The position numbers and the translations under genes are program-made. A DNA stretch of 64,000 nucleotides. Source: Oerskovia turbata. GTDB taxonomy: Bacteria > Actinomycetota > Actinomycetes > Actinomycetales > Cellulomonadaceae. The stretch is taken from assembly GCF_000718325.1 (NCBI RefSeq), contig NZ_JOFV01000006.1:186001-250000 (forward strand), written 5' to 3'. The notes beneath the pieces were generated by a model. That model had not been told where the DNA came from, made no database searches, and was given only the letters and a program-made list of their open reading frames with translations. This document shows positions 45,190-53,783 of the stretch, in pieces. The first letter of the stretch is position 1, and every line of letters begins with the position of its first letter.

Positions 45190-46662
45190 ATGCTCGAAGA
45201 TCCCAACCTCGTCGGCATCATCGCCACGATCGCCCTGGTCATCGCACTCTTCGCGATCATCACCTTCATCGCCAAGCGCATCCGTCGCGTCCCCCCGAAC
45301 GAGGCCCTGATCATCGTCGGGCGCGGCGCGGGTCGCAAGGAGGCCGCGGGCACCGGCCAGCGCGTCGTCACGGGCGGCCGCACGTTCGTGTGGCCCATCC
45401 TCCAGCAGGGTTTCTCCATCTCGCTCGAGCAGCGCCAGATCGGCATCACGGTCGAGGGCGTCGACAAGAACCGCATCAAGATCGCGATCAAGGCCTCGAT
45501 CAACTTCAAGGTCCGCGGTGACGAGGAGGGCGTGCGCCGCGCGGCCCAGCGCTTCCTGTCCCAGCAGGGCACCCTGACCGAGATCATCAAGGAGTCCCTC
45601 GAGGGCTCGCTGCGCTCGATCGTGGGCGACATGACGATCGAGCAGATCATCTCCGACCGCAAGGGCCTCTCGGACCGCGTCGTCGAGTCCACCAAGACGG
45701 ACCTCTCGGAGCAGGGCCTGCAGGTCGACCTGCTCAACATCTCCGACATCTCGACGCCAGGCTCCGACTACCTCGCGAACCTCGGTCGCGCCGAGGCCGC
45801 TCGCGCCCGCCAGGTCGCCGAGGTCTCCGAGGCCGAGGCCCAGCGCGCGTCGGAGTTCGCCGCGATCGACGCCGCCGAGCAGATCGCCGAGCGCCAGAAG
45901 GCTCTCGACCTCAAGCGCGCCGTCATCAAGGCCGAGACCGACAAGGCCAACGCCGAGGCCGAGGCCGCGGGTCAGCTCGCCCGCGCCGAGCAGGAGCGCC
46001 TGGTCGCGGTCGAGGAGCGAGAGGCCCTCGCCGAGCAGGCCCGTGTGACGCAGGAGCGCCTCGACATCGAGATCCGCAAGCCGGCCGAGGCCGCGGCCTA
46101 CGCCGAGGTCCAGCGCGCCAACGCGCAGCGCGACTCGTCGAACGCCGCGACCGAGGCCGACGCGTACAAGCGCACCACGATCGCCGAGGCCAACAAGACC
46201 GCCGCGATCCAGGACGCCGAGGCGTCCGCCGAGGCCGTCCGCCGCGCCGGTGAGGCTGAGCGTGACCGCCAGGTCGCCCTGGCCGTCGGTATCAAGGCCG
46301 AGGGTGAGGCACGGGCGTTCGCGGTCGAGGCCGAGGGACGCGCAGAGGCCGTCGCCACGGACGCCAAGGCCGAGGCGCTCAAGAAGTACGGCGAGGCGGC
46401 CCTGGTCCAGGAGCTCATCGAGCGCCTGCCGGAGATCGTCCGTGCCGCGGCAGAGCCCATCGGCAAGATCCAGGGCATGACCGTCATCTCGACCGACGGC
46501 GCGAGCGCGGTCACCAAGAACGTCGCCTCGGTGCTGGGCGAGGGCCAGCAGGTCATCAAGCAGCTCACGGGCGTCGACATCAACCAGCTCATCGCCGGGC
46601 TCGCGGGCGGGCACCTGAGCGGTCAGCCGGCGTCGAACGGTTCGGCCGCGTCGTCCAGCTGA
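45190..46662 (+). CDS. Flotillin-family (SPFH) membrane scaffold protein
   Basis: 490 residues. An N-terminal helix (about 8-28) is followed by an SPFH/band 7 domain (about 35-190; WPILQQGFSISLEQRQIGITVEGVD) and a long Ala/Glu-rich coiled coil (about 195-430) with repeated AEA/EAR heptads. A short C-terminal domain ends in a Ser/Gly tail. Flotillins organise membrane microdomains and affect fluidity and protein complex assembly. AAGGAG lies upstream of the ATG. The partner NfeD gene precedes it, and the pair forms an operon ending at a family A element. Confidence 0.93.
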   Translation: MLEDPNLVGIIATIALVIALFAIITFIAKRIRRVPPNEALIIVGRGAGRKEAAGTGQRVVTGGRTFVWPILQQGFSISLEQRQIGITVEGVDKNRIKIAIKASINFKVRGDEEGVRRAAQRFLSQQGTLTEIIKESLEGSLRSIVGDMTIEQIISDRKGLSDRVVESTKTDLSEQGLQVDLLNISDISTPGSDYLANLGRAEAARARQVAEVSEAEAQRASEFAAIDAAEQIAERQKALDLKRAVIKAETDKANAEAEAAGQLARAEQERLVAVEEREALAEQARVTQERLDIEIRKPAEAAAYAEVQRANAQRDSSNAATEADAYKRTTIAEANKTAAIQDAEASAEAVRRAGEAERDRQVALAVGIKAEGEARAFAVEAEGRAEAVATDAKAEALKKYGEAALVQELIERLPEIVRAAAEPIGKIQGMTVISTDGASAVTKNVASVLGEGQQVIKQLTGVDINQLIAGLAGGHLSGQPASNGSAASSS

Positions 46663-46680
46663 CGTCCCGCACGGCGAGGT

Positions 46681-46752
46681 GTCGAGGTAGAGCCGTCGTG
46701 CCGAGGTAGAGCCCTGTCGGCTCTACCTCGGCATCCACGGCTCTACCTCGAC
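46681..46752. repeat. Family A palindromic element A3, nested double hairpin
   Basis: Words at 46683, 46702, 46721 (reverse) and 46741 (reverse). The outer stem, 46681-46696 with 46737-46752, is 16 bp. The inner stem, 46700-46713 with 46719-46732, is 14 bp with a five-base loop. It lies between convergent flotillin and methyltransferase genes. The last word includes the TAG stop codon of the methyltransferase (46743-46745). Confidence 0.85.
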
Positions 46753-47435
46753 GGACGCTGGGCCTGACGCTGGGCCTGGTGCTGGGACGGGCGCCGCACG
46801 CGCAGCACCGTGTCGCGGATCGTGGTGGGCTCCCCGTCGGGGCCGGTCGTCTCGCGCGTGGGCGCGTCGTCGGTCTCGACCGTCCAGCCGTCGAGGTCGA
46901 GCTCGCCCAGGAGGTCGTCGCCCGTGTAGAAGAAGTGCTCGTCGAACTCGCGGCGGACCGTCTCGTGGTCCTCGGGGTGGTGCCCGACGACGAGCAGCCG
47001 CCCGCCCGGTGCCACGGCGTGGGCGAGGCGTGGGAAGACCTGGCGGCGCAGGTCGGCCGGCAGGTGCATGAAGTGGACCGTGACGAGGTCGAAGCGCTCG
47101 TCGCCCGGCACCCACTCGACGAGGTCGGCCTGGCGCCACTCGATGCGGTCGGCGACGCCGGCGACGACCGCGTGCGCCGCCGCCTTCCCGAGCGCCACCG
47201 GGGAGATGTCGAGCCCGACGACGTCCCACCCCCGGCGCGCGAGCCACACCGAGTCGGCGCCTTCGCCCGCGCCGACGTCGAGCGCGCGGCCCGGCGTCAG
47301 GTCAGCGGCCTGGGTCACGAGCTGCGGATTGGGGTTGCCGCTCCAGACCGACGCGGCGGAGCCGTAGCGCTCGTCCCAGAACGCCTGGTCGTGGTGGTGC
47401 TGCTGGTGGCCGTGGTCGTGGTGGTCGTGCGTCAT
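46743..47435 (-). CDS. Class I SAM-dependent methyltransferase, His-rich N-terminus
   Basis: 230 residues. The N-terminus is histidine-rich (HDHHDHGHQQHHHD), perhaps metal-binding. The SAM pocket is ALDVGAGEGADSVWLA, with GLDISPVAL (motif II) and ERFDLVTVHFMH (motif IV). It resembles thiopurine/tellurite-type methyltransferases (AFWDERYGS opening). ATG 47435 follows GAGGAG. The C-terminal QHQAQRQAQRPSR is basic and Gln-rich. Its last codons and TAG stop come from a family A word. Confidence 0.9.
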   Translation of the reverse strand: MTHDHHDHGHQQHHHDQAFWDERYGSAASVWSGNPNPQLVTQAADLTPGRALDVGAGEGADSVWLARRGWDVVGLDISPVALGKAAAHAVVAGVADRIEWRQADLVEWVPGDERFDLVTVHFMHLPADLRRQVFPRLAHAVAPGGRLLVVGHHPEDHETVRREFDEHFFYTGDDLLGELDLDGWTVETDDAPTRETTGPDGEPTTIRDTVLRVRRPSQHQAQRQAQRPSR

Positions 47436-47538
47436 GCGGGGCTCCTCGGGTCGGGGCGGGCCGCAGGGTCGGCCGTCCTCCCGACCATGGGCCCTCGCCC
47501 GGCCCGCGCGCAAGCGCCGTTGCCGTTCCGGCAAACGC

Positions 47539-48348
47539 TCACCCCATCCAGCCGAGCCACACCACGGCGTCGCGCGCGAGCAGGAACCCGACGATCCCCA
47601 CGACCCATGCCGTGGTCGATGCCGCATTCTTCGTCATCCAGGCGTTGAGCCGGGCGAGCAGCGGCTCGACCAGCCGTCCGGCCAGGACGCGCCCCGCCAG
47701 GAGCACCAGCGCGGGCAGCACCATCACGAGGCAGTACCCCGCGAGGACGACCGCGGTCCCGGGCCACCCGAGGTCCGAGCGGGTGAGCATCCCGATCGCT
47801 GCGAGGTACGGCAGCATCGACGCGAGCTCGATCGCGGCGGCTGCGAGCGCCAGCCCCATGAGCGCGGTCACGGAGCCGGTGCGGGGTGTGGTCGCCACGC
47901 CCGGGTGCGTGCCGGGAACGGGGTGCGCTGCGCCGTCGGGCAGGGGTGTGAGGCCCGACGGCGCCGCTCCCGTCGCGTTCGACGCCCCCATGGCGCGGGC
48001 TCGCCACCGCAGGACGCGACCCTGACCGTTCGACGGCTCCTTCGAGCGCCGGTCGAGGCGGAAGCTGTAGGCGACGAGAGCGACCCCTCCGAGCAGCTCG
48101 ATCAGCCGGGCGGGCCGTGTCTCGAAGAGCTCGCCGAACCCGTCGGCGAAGGCCCCCGCTCCGAGCGCGAGGACGACCCCGACCACGAGGTAGAACCCGG
48201 CGATCGTGCCCAGGTACACGAGCAGGCGTGCGACGCGCACCCGCCCCGGGGTCATGAGGAGCCAGACGGGGATGAGGAGGGTCCCGAAGCTCGTCGAGTC
48301 GACGAGGGCCAGGACGACGAGCGCGCCGAGAAGAGGCAGGAGTTCCAT
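47539..48348 (-). CDS. GAP-family membrane protein (Sap/LysE-like)
   Basis: A 269-residue integral membrane protein with about six helices. It resembles the GAP/Sap group known from mycobacteria, where such proteins help export glycolipids. VLALVDSTSFGTLLIPVWLL (N-terminal helix with a conserved D-S) and AGYCLVMVLPALVLL are family-like. The hydrophilic loop between helices 3 and 4 (about residues 115-160) contains a 12-bp family F hairpin encoding part of SGLTPLPDGAA. ATG 48348. Divergent from the two-component system. Confidence 0.8.
   Translation of the reverse strand: MELLPLLGALVVLALVDSTSFGTLLIPVWLLMTPGRVRVARLLVYLGTIAGFYLVVGVVLALGAGAFADGFGELFETRPARLIELLGGVALVAYSFRLDRRSKEPSNGQGRVLRWRARAMGASNATGAAPSGLTPLPDGAAHPVPGTHPGVATTPRTGSVTALMGLALAAAAIELASMLPYLAAIGMLTRSDLGWPGTAVVLAGYCLVMVLPALVLLAGRVLAGRLVEPLLARLNAWMTKNAASTTAWVVGIVGFLLARDAVVWLGWMG
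47930..47964. repeat. Family F hairpin inside the GAP-family gene
   Basis: gcgccgtcgggc (47930-47941) and its exact complement (47953-47964) with an 11-base loop. It is in frame and located in a hydrophilic loop. Confidence 0.65.
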
Positions 48349-48475
48349 GCCGCAAGGTTCGTGCGCTGCGGCGGGCGGCGTCGTCGGGCGGACGAGTGAT
48401 CCTGGGGTCGGCGGGCGCCGCGCCGTACATCGTTCGGGCGATCCCGGGCCCGGGTCGCTGTGCTGTGATGGGGGC

Positions 48476-49966
48476 GTGCCCGACCCCCTGCCCACGGCCG
48501 CCGACACCGAGGCCCCGACCGCACGCGCCGACGCGGCGCCGGCGACGGCGCCGGCACCAGCGACGGGACCGAGCCTTGCTTCGCACGTGCAGCGGGTCGT
48601 GCGCCGGATCGACGCGGGGTTCCGCGACGACGGTCCTGCCGGGGACCCGTACGGCGCGGCCGGGACGTTCCTCGTCGGGGTCGCTCTGCTCGCGGTCGGG
48701 GTGGTCTCGGTCTGGTCCGTGCCGGCGCTCGTGCAGCCGGCGAACCGGTGGTGGCACGTCGTGCCGCTCGCGGTCGGCTGCCTGGTCCTGCTCGTCAAGC
48801 GCCGCCGCACGGCCCTCGCCCTCGTGGGGGGCACCCTGGTGGTCGTCGCCGACTTCCTGATCGGCGGCAGCCTGAGCATCCTCCTGGTCCTGTGGGACGT
48901 GTTGTTCGCGTGCGGCCTCTACGGGAGCAGACGCCTGCGGACGGTGGTCAACGTCGTCGTGACGCTGCTCGTCGCCGTGGCCGCGGTGGCCACGGGCGAG
49001 CACTTCCGGGACGTGCAGGGCTTCGCCCTCGGCGGCATCCAGGCGGCGGCGATCATCGCGACGCCCCTGTGGTGGGCCGCGAACGTGCGCCAGAAGACCG
49101 ACCTCGCCGCGCTCTCGGCCGAGCGCGCAGACCTGGAGGCGCAGCGTGCGGATCTCGAGGCGCAGCGCGCCGCCGACCTGGAGCAGATCGCCGAGCTCGG
49201 TCAGCACGAGGCCGTGCGGGCCGAGCGTGCGGCGATGGCGCGCGACCTGCACGACGTCATCGCGTCGCACCTGTCGGCCATCGCGATCCACTCGGGGGCC
49301 GCGCTCGCGTCGCCCCCCGACGCGGTGAGGGACCGGGGGGCGCTCGAGCTCGTGCGGTCGAGCAGCATCACGTCGCTCGAGGAGATGCGGGCCATGATCC
49401 TGCTGCTGCGCTCGGACCTGCCGCGCGACGGGAACCCGGTCGGCCCCGCGACCCGTGACGTGCCGCACGGCCGCGACGCACCGCACGGCACGGTGCTCGC
49501 GGGCGAGGCCGTCGCGGCTCCCGCACGCCTCGCCGGGCTCGACGACGTGATCTCGTCCGCGTGCGCCCAGGGGCTCGCGGTCGAGGTCGAGGACCCCGAC
49601 GGCGCCCGCTCTGCGCATCTGCCGTCGGCCCTCGACCAGGCCGCGCACCGGATCGTGCAGGAGGCCCTGACGAACGCGGCCAAGCACGCGCCGGGGGGCC
49701 GTGTGCGGGTCGTGCTCGGGCTGGCGGAGCAGGTCCTCACGGTCGAGGTCACGAGCACCCTGACCGCGACGCGCGGGCCGTTGCCCCCGCCCCTGAGCGC
49801 CCGCACCGGTCTGCTCACGATGCGCGAACGGGCCGAGGCGCTCGGCGGCACGTTCCGTGCGGGCCCGGGTGGCGTGGGCGACGTGTGGACCGTCCGGGCC
49901 GACCTGCCGCTGCGGGGTCCGTCCCCGTCCTCTGCCACCCGCCACGATCCTGGAGCCCTCGCATGA
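48476..49966 (+). CDS. NarL-type sensor histidine kinase
   Basis: A 496-residue membrane kinase. The N-tail of about 60 residues is Ala/Pro-rich and is followed by five or six helices (about 65-200). A coiled-coil segment with an ERADLEAQRADLEAQRA repeat then leads to the HisKA_3 dimerisation domain. The phosphorylated His is His259 in MARDLHDVIASHL. The ATPase domain has VQEALTNAAKHAPGG and RTGLLTMRERAEALGGTF. GTG 48476 has TGTGAT six bases upstream (leaderless). The stop overlaps the response-regulator start (ATGA). Confidence 0.92.
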   Translation: MPDPLPTAADTEAPTARADAAPATAPAPATGPSLASHVQRVVRRIDAGFRDDGPAGDPYGAAGTFLVGVALLAVGVVSVWSVPALVQPANRWWHVVPLAVGCLVLLVKRRRTALALVGGTLVVVADFLIGGSLSILLVLWDVLFACGLYGSRRLRTVVNVVVTLLVAVAAVATGEHFRDVQGFALGGIQAAAIIATPLWWAANVRQKTDLAALSAERADLEAQRADLEAQRAADLEQIAELGQHEAVRAERAAMARDLHDVIASHLSAIAIHSGAALASPPDAVRDRGALELVRSSSITSLEEMRAMILLLRSDLPRDGNPVGPATRDVPHGRDAPHGTVLAGEAVAAPARLAGLDDVISSACAQGLAVEVEDPDGARSAHLPSALDQAAHRIVQEALTNAAKHAPGGRVRVVLGLAEQVLTVEVTSTLTATRGPLPPPLSARTGLLTMRERAEALGGTFRAGPGGVGDVWTVRADLPLRGPSPSSATRHDPGALA

Positions 49967-50649
49967 TCCGTGTCCTGCTCGCCGACGACCATGCCGCGAT
50001 CCGCGCCGGCCTGCGTTTCCTGCTCGACTCCGCGCTGGACGTCGAGGTCGTGGGCGAGGCCGCCGACGGCGCCGCCGCGATCACGAACGCCCGTGCCCTG
50101 CGCCCCGAGGTCGTCCTCATGGACCTGCGCATGCCGGGTGTCGACGGCATCGAGGCCACGCGCACGATCGTGTCCGAACGGCTCGCCGAGGTCCTCGTCC
50201 TCACGACGTTCGACCTCGACGAGTACGTCGACGAGGCCTTGCGCGCGGGGGCGGCGGGGTTCCTGCTCAAGTCTGCGGAGCCCGCCGCGCTCATCGACGC
50301 GGTCCGTCGCGTCGCGGCCGGGGACGGCGTCCTCGCACCGGAGGTCACGCGCCGTCTGCTCGCCGCGTTCGCGTCCGCCCCACGGCCCGACGGCGCCGCT
50401 CACCTCCCGGGGGGAGCGGCGTCGTCGGGCACGGGGACGCCGGGCGACCCGCGACTGTCCGACCTGACGCCGCGCGAGACGGACGTGCTCGCAGCCCTGG
50501 GGCGCGGGCTGTCCAACCAGGGCATCGCCGACGAGCTCGTCATCAGCGAGGCCACCGCGAAGACGCACGTGTCGCGCGTGCTCGCCAAGCTCCAGGTCAC
50601 GACCCGCATGCAGGCAGCGATCGTCGCGCGGGACACGGGGCTCGCGTGA
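49963..50649 (+). CDS. LuxR/NarL-type response regulator
   Basis: 228 residues. The receiver domain has Asp8/Asp9, phospho-acceptor Asp54 in VVLMDLRMPG, and the Thr/Lys pair in LVLTTFDLDEY and FLLKSAEP. The C-terminal LuxR helix-turn-helix (about 165-225) has LTPRETDVLAALGRGLSNQGIA and TAKTHVSRVLAKL. The interdomain linker (about 141-156) contains an in-frame hairpin of family F. It is translationally coupled to the kinase. The target is unknown. The divergent GAP-family gene is a candidate. Confidence 0.94.
   Translation: MIRVLLADDHAAIRAGLRFLLDSALDVEVVGEAADGAAAITNARALRPEVVLMDLRMPGVDGIEATRTIVSERLAEVLVLTTFDLDEYVDEALRAGAAGFLLKSAEPAALIDAVRRVAAGDGVLAPEVTRRLLAAFASAPRPDGAAHLPGGAASSGTGTPGDPRLSDLTPRETDVLAALGRGLSNQGIADELVISEATAKTHVSRVLAKLQVTTRMQAAIVARDTGLA
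50385..50430. repeat. Family F hairpin inside the response-regulator linker
   Basis: gcccgacggcgccgct (50385-50400) pairs with 50415-50430 with one mismatch in 16 bases and a 14-base loop. It encodes PDGAAHLPGGAASS, the linker between receiver and DNA-binding domains. Confidence 0.65.
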
Positions 50650-50689
50650 CGATCGCTGCTTCCTCGGCGGGGCCGGGCGAGGACGTGGG

Positions 50690-52171
50690 TCAGCCCGGCT
50701 CGACGATGTGGCCGCGCTTGATGACGAAGTCGTCGCGCATGTCCTCGAGCTCCTTGCCGCGCGTCTCCGGGATCTTGTGGAAGACGAAGAACAGCGACAG
50801 CAGCGCGAAGAACGCGTAGAACGCGTACGCGAAGCTCAGGCCGATGTCGGCCAGCACGGGGAAGGTCGTCGAGATCGCGAAGTTCGCGACCCACTGCGCC
50901 GCAGCGGCCACCGCGAGCGCGCTCGCACGGATGCGGTTGGGGAACATCTCGCCCAGCAGCACCCAGACGACCGGCCCCCACGACGCCCCGAAGAACACCA
51001 CGAACGCGTTCGCCGCGACGAGCGCGACCGTGGCCCAGGCGCCGTCGAGCGACGCCGACGTCGTGCCGTCCGAGGCCGTGGTCAGGGTCGCCTGCGTGAA
51101 CGCGATGGCCATCATGCCGAGCGAGACGAACATCCCGCTCGACCCCGCAAGAAGCAGGAAGCGGCGGCCGACCCGGTCGATCAGCAGGATCGCGACGATC
51201 GTCACCACGATGTTCGTGATCGACGTGATGACCGAGGTCAGCAGCGCGTCGTCCTCCGAGAACCCGACCGACCGCCACAGCGTCGTCGAGTAGTAGAAGA
51301 TCACGTTGATGCCGACGAACTGCTGGAAGACCGAGAGCAGGATGCCGACCCAGACGATCGGCTTGAGACCCAGGCGCGTGCCCTTCAGGTCCTTGAGTGA
51401 CGCCTTGGTGTCGGACGTGAGGGAGTTCTCGATGTCCGCGATCTTGTGGTCGACGTCCTCGACCCCCGTGAACTCCCGCAGGACCTCCGCGGCCTTCTTC
51501 GTCTCGCCCTTCGCCACCAGGTAGCGCGGCGACTCCGGGATGCGCAGAGCGAACACGCCGTAGACGACGGCAGGGACAGCCTCCGCCATGAACATCCAGC
51601 GCCACGCCTCCTGGCCCAGCCACAGGACGTTCGACGCGCCCCCCGCGGCCCCCGCCAACGCGGCGTCCGACAGGAGCGCGGCGAAGATGCCGGTCACGAT
51701 CGCGAGCTGCTGCAACGACCCGAGCCGCCCACGGATGCGCGCCGGGGACACCTCCGCGATGTACGCGGGCGCGATGACCGACGCGGCACCGACGCCGAGG
51801 CCGCCCACCACGCGCCACACGATCAGGTCCACCACCGAGAACGCGAGACCTGACCCGAGCGCCGACACGAAGAACAGTGCCGCCGCGATGAGCATGACCT
51901 TGACGCGGCCGATCTTGTTCGCGACCGGGCCCGCGAACCAGGCACCCACCGCACAGCCGATGAGCGCCGACGAGACCGCGAACCCCGTGATGGCCGCGTT
52001 GAGCTCGAACTGGTCGGACAGGGCGTCGACGGCCCCGTTGATGACCGCCGTGTCGAACCCGAACAGGAAGCCACCGAGTGCGGCTGCCAGGCTGATCCCG
52101 ATGACTCTCTTGTTCAGCCGATCGGCCCGGGTCTGTGCGTCCCCAGCCGCTCCCGCGTCGTTGCTGGTCAT
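50690..52171 (-). CDS. Sugar porter (SP) family MFS transporter
   Basis: A 493-residue proton-coupled sugar transporter with twelve helices. Diagnostic motifs are FGFDTAVINGAVDAL in helix 1, KIGRVKVML (loop 2-3), PAYIAEVSPARIRGRL, the central RIPESPRYLV, QQFVGINVIFYYST in helix 7, DRVGRR (loop 8-9) and the final KIPETRGKELE. It most resembles XylE/GlcP/AraE-type porters for pentoses, glucose or inositol. GGAGGGGG precedes the ATG. It is convergent with the response-regulator gene. Confidence 0.94.
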   Translation of the reverse strand: MTSNDAGAAGDAQTRADRLNKRVIGISLAAALGGFLFGFDTAVINGAVDALSDQFELNAAITGFAVSSALIGCAVGAWFAGPVANKIGRVKVMLIAAALFFVSALGSGLAFSVVDLIVWRVVGGLGVGAASVIAPAYIAEVSPARIRGRLGSLQQLAIVTGIFAALLSDAALAGAAGGASNVLWLGQEAWRWMFMAEAVPAVVYGVFALRIPESPRYLVAKGETKKAAEVLREFTGVEDVDHKIADIENSLTSDTKASLKDLKGTRLGLKPIVWVGILLSVFQQFVGINVIFYYSTTLWRSVGFSEDDALLTSVITSITNIVVTIVAILLIDRVGRRFLLLAGSSGMFVSLGMMAIAFTQATLTTASDGTTSASLDGAWATVALVAANAFVVFFGASWGPVVWVLLGEMFPNRIRASALAVAAAAQWVANFAISTTFPVLADIGLSFAYAFYAFFALLSLFFVFHKIPETRGKELEDMRDDFVIKRGHIVEPG

Positions 52172-52279
52172 GACGACCCCCTCCGTGTCAGGTTGTCCTT
52201 CGACGATAGTGAGGAGAGGGCGTGGACGCGCGGTGAGGGACCGTGGTGAGAGTCACGGCGCTCACCGGTGCAGGGCGCC

Positions 52280-53653
52280 CTACGGCTCGGGGTGCAGCGC
52301 GTCGTACCTCAGGAAGCGCGGCTGCGCCCGCAGGATCAGCCACACCACGACGACGCAGGCCAGGCCGCCCGCGACCGCGGCCCACGCCTCGCCGAACCAG
52401 CTCGCCTGCGCACCGAGCACGACCTCGCCGAGCCGGGGCCCGCCCGCGACGACCACGATGAACACGCCCTGGAGGCGGCCGCGCATGTCGTCGGGTGTCG
52501 CGGTCTGCAGGATCGTCTGGCGGAAGACCGCGCTCACCGCGTCGGAGGCCCCCGCGAGGGCGAGCGCGACGCACGCCGCGACGAGCCCGCCCACGAGCAC
52601 GTGGGAGGGCTCGGTCCGCCCGACGACGAGCAGCACGGCACCGAACGCCGCGATCGACAGCCCCCACGCCGTGATGGCCCACGCGATCACCAGCCCCTGC
52701 CAGCGCACGCGCGACAGCGCCCCGGAGAACACCCCGGCGAGCACCGCACCGACCGCGAAGGCCGCGCTCAGGACGCCCGTCGTGGTCTCGCCGCCGCCGA
52801 TGAACAGGACGCCGACCGCGGGCAGCAGCACCCGCGGGAAGGCGAGGATCATCGCGGCGAGGTCGACGAGGAAGGTCGTGCGGACGTTGGGCCGGGTCGC
52901 GAGGTAGCGCAGGCCGTCGACCACCGAGCTGATGCCGACGACCTTGCGGCGGGGTGCTGCTCCATCCCCCGCCGGGTCGCCACTGACGTTGTCAGAACCA
53001 CCGTGACCCGGGGTGCTCGCTGGTTCTGACACGTCGCTCGTGAGGACCGGCGGGATCGACGGCAGCCGCCACACCGCCCACAGTGCCGCCGCGAACAGCA
53101 CCACGTCGATCGTGTACGCGACCGGGTAGCCCCACAGCGCCACGAGGAACGCCCCGAGCAGCGGGCCCACGGTCAGCGCGATGCTCCACGAGATCGTCTG
53201 GAGCGCGTTCGCGGCGGGCAGCAGGCGGGGCTCGACCAGGCGCGGGATGATCGCCGAGCGTGCGGGGTTGTTGATCGCGAACGCTGCGGACTGGAGCGCC
53301 ACGAGCCCGTACAGGACCCCGACGGACCCGACGTCGAACCACGCCTGGAGCGCGAGCAGCCCCGTGACGACCCACAGCGCCCACGACGCGAGCAGCGCGA
53401 CCTTGCGGCGGTCGTACGCGTCGACGAGCGCGCCCCCGTACAGGCCCAGCGCCACGAGGGGCACGAGCGCGAAGATCCCGAGCACGCCGACCGCGAGCGT
53501 CGAGCCCGTGAGCGCGTAGACCTGGAGCCCCACGGCCACGACCGTGAGCTGGGAACCGAGGTTGGAGATCCCGAGCCCCCACCACAGCCTGCGGAAGGGC
53601 GGGGAGACGCGGAGCGGGGTCGTGTCGGCAAGGATGCCGTCGAGGCGGGGCAC
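52280..53653 (-). CDS. MFS transporter, EntS/multidrug-like, with repeat-derived central loop
   Basis: 457 residues, twelve helices, EntS-like (MFS_3): FRRLWWGLGISNLGSQLTVV at the N-terminus, INNPARSAIIPRLV after helix 4 and TPDDMRGRLQGVF in loop 10-11. The hydrophilic central loop (about residues 200-235) contains a family C palindrome read in frame as VSEPASTPGHGGSDN. It starts at a GTG with TAGCCT eight bases upstream. EntS-like proteins export siderophores or drugs; given the iron genes here, siderophore export is possible but unproven. Confidence 0.9.
   Translation of the reverse strand: MPRLDGILADTTPLRVSPPFRRLWWGLGISNLGSQLTVVAVGLQVYALTGSTLAVGVLGIFALVPLVALGLYGGALVDAYDRRKVALLASWALWVVTGLLALQAWFDVGSVGVLYGLVALQSAAFAINNPARSAIIPRLVEPRLLPAANALQTISWSIALTVGPLLGAFLVALWGYPVAYTIDVVLFAAALWAVWRLPSIPPVLTSDVSEPASTPGHGGSDNVSGDPAGDGAAPRRKVVGISSVVDGLRYLATRPNVRTTFLVDLAAMILAFPRVLLPAVGVLFIGGGETTTGVLSAAFAVGAVLAGVFSGALSRVRWQGLVIAWAITAWGLSIAAFGAVLLVVGRTEPSHVLVGGLVAACVALALAGASDAVSAVFRQTILQTATPDDMRGRLQGVFIVVVAGGPRLGEVVLGAQASWFGEAWAAVAGGLACVVVVWLILRAQPRFLRYDALHPEP
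52990..53032. repeat. Family C palindrome C2, in frame within an MFS gene
   Basis: tgtcagaacca (52990-53000) and tggttctgaca (53021-53031) are perfect complements. The whole matches C1 at 44467 and C3 at 60241. On the coding (minus) strand it gives VSEPA...GGSDN in the loop between helices 6 and 7. Confidence 0.8.
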
Positions 53654-53783
53654 GACCGACGAGGCTACCTCGCACCGGCCGGAAAACCGTCTCCCGGGGC
53701 GACCGTCTCAGGACCGCGAGCCTGGACGTGCGGGGTGAGCGACGCCGTCGGGCACCCGGCGCGCTGCCCTGCCGGCGCGCAGA

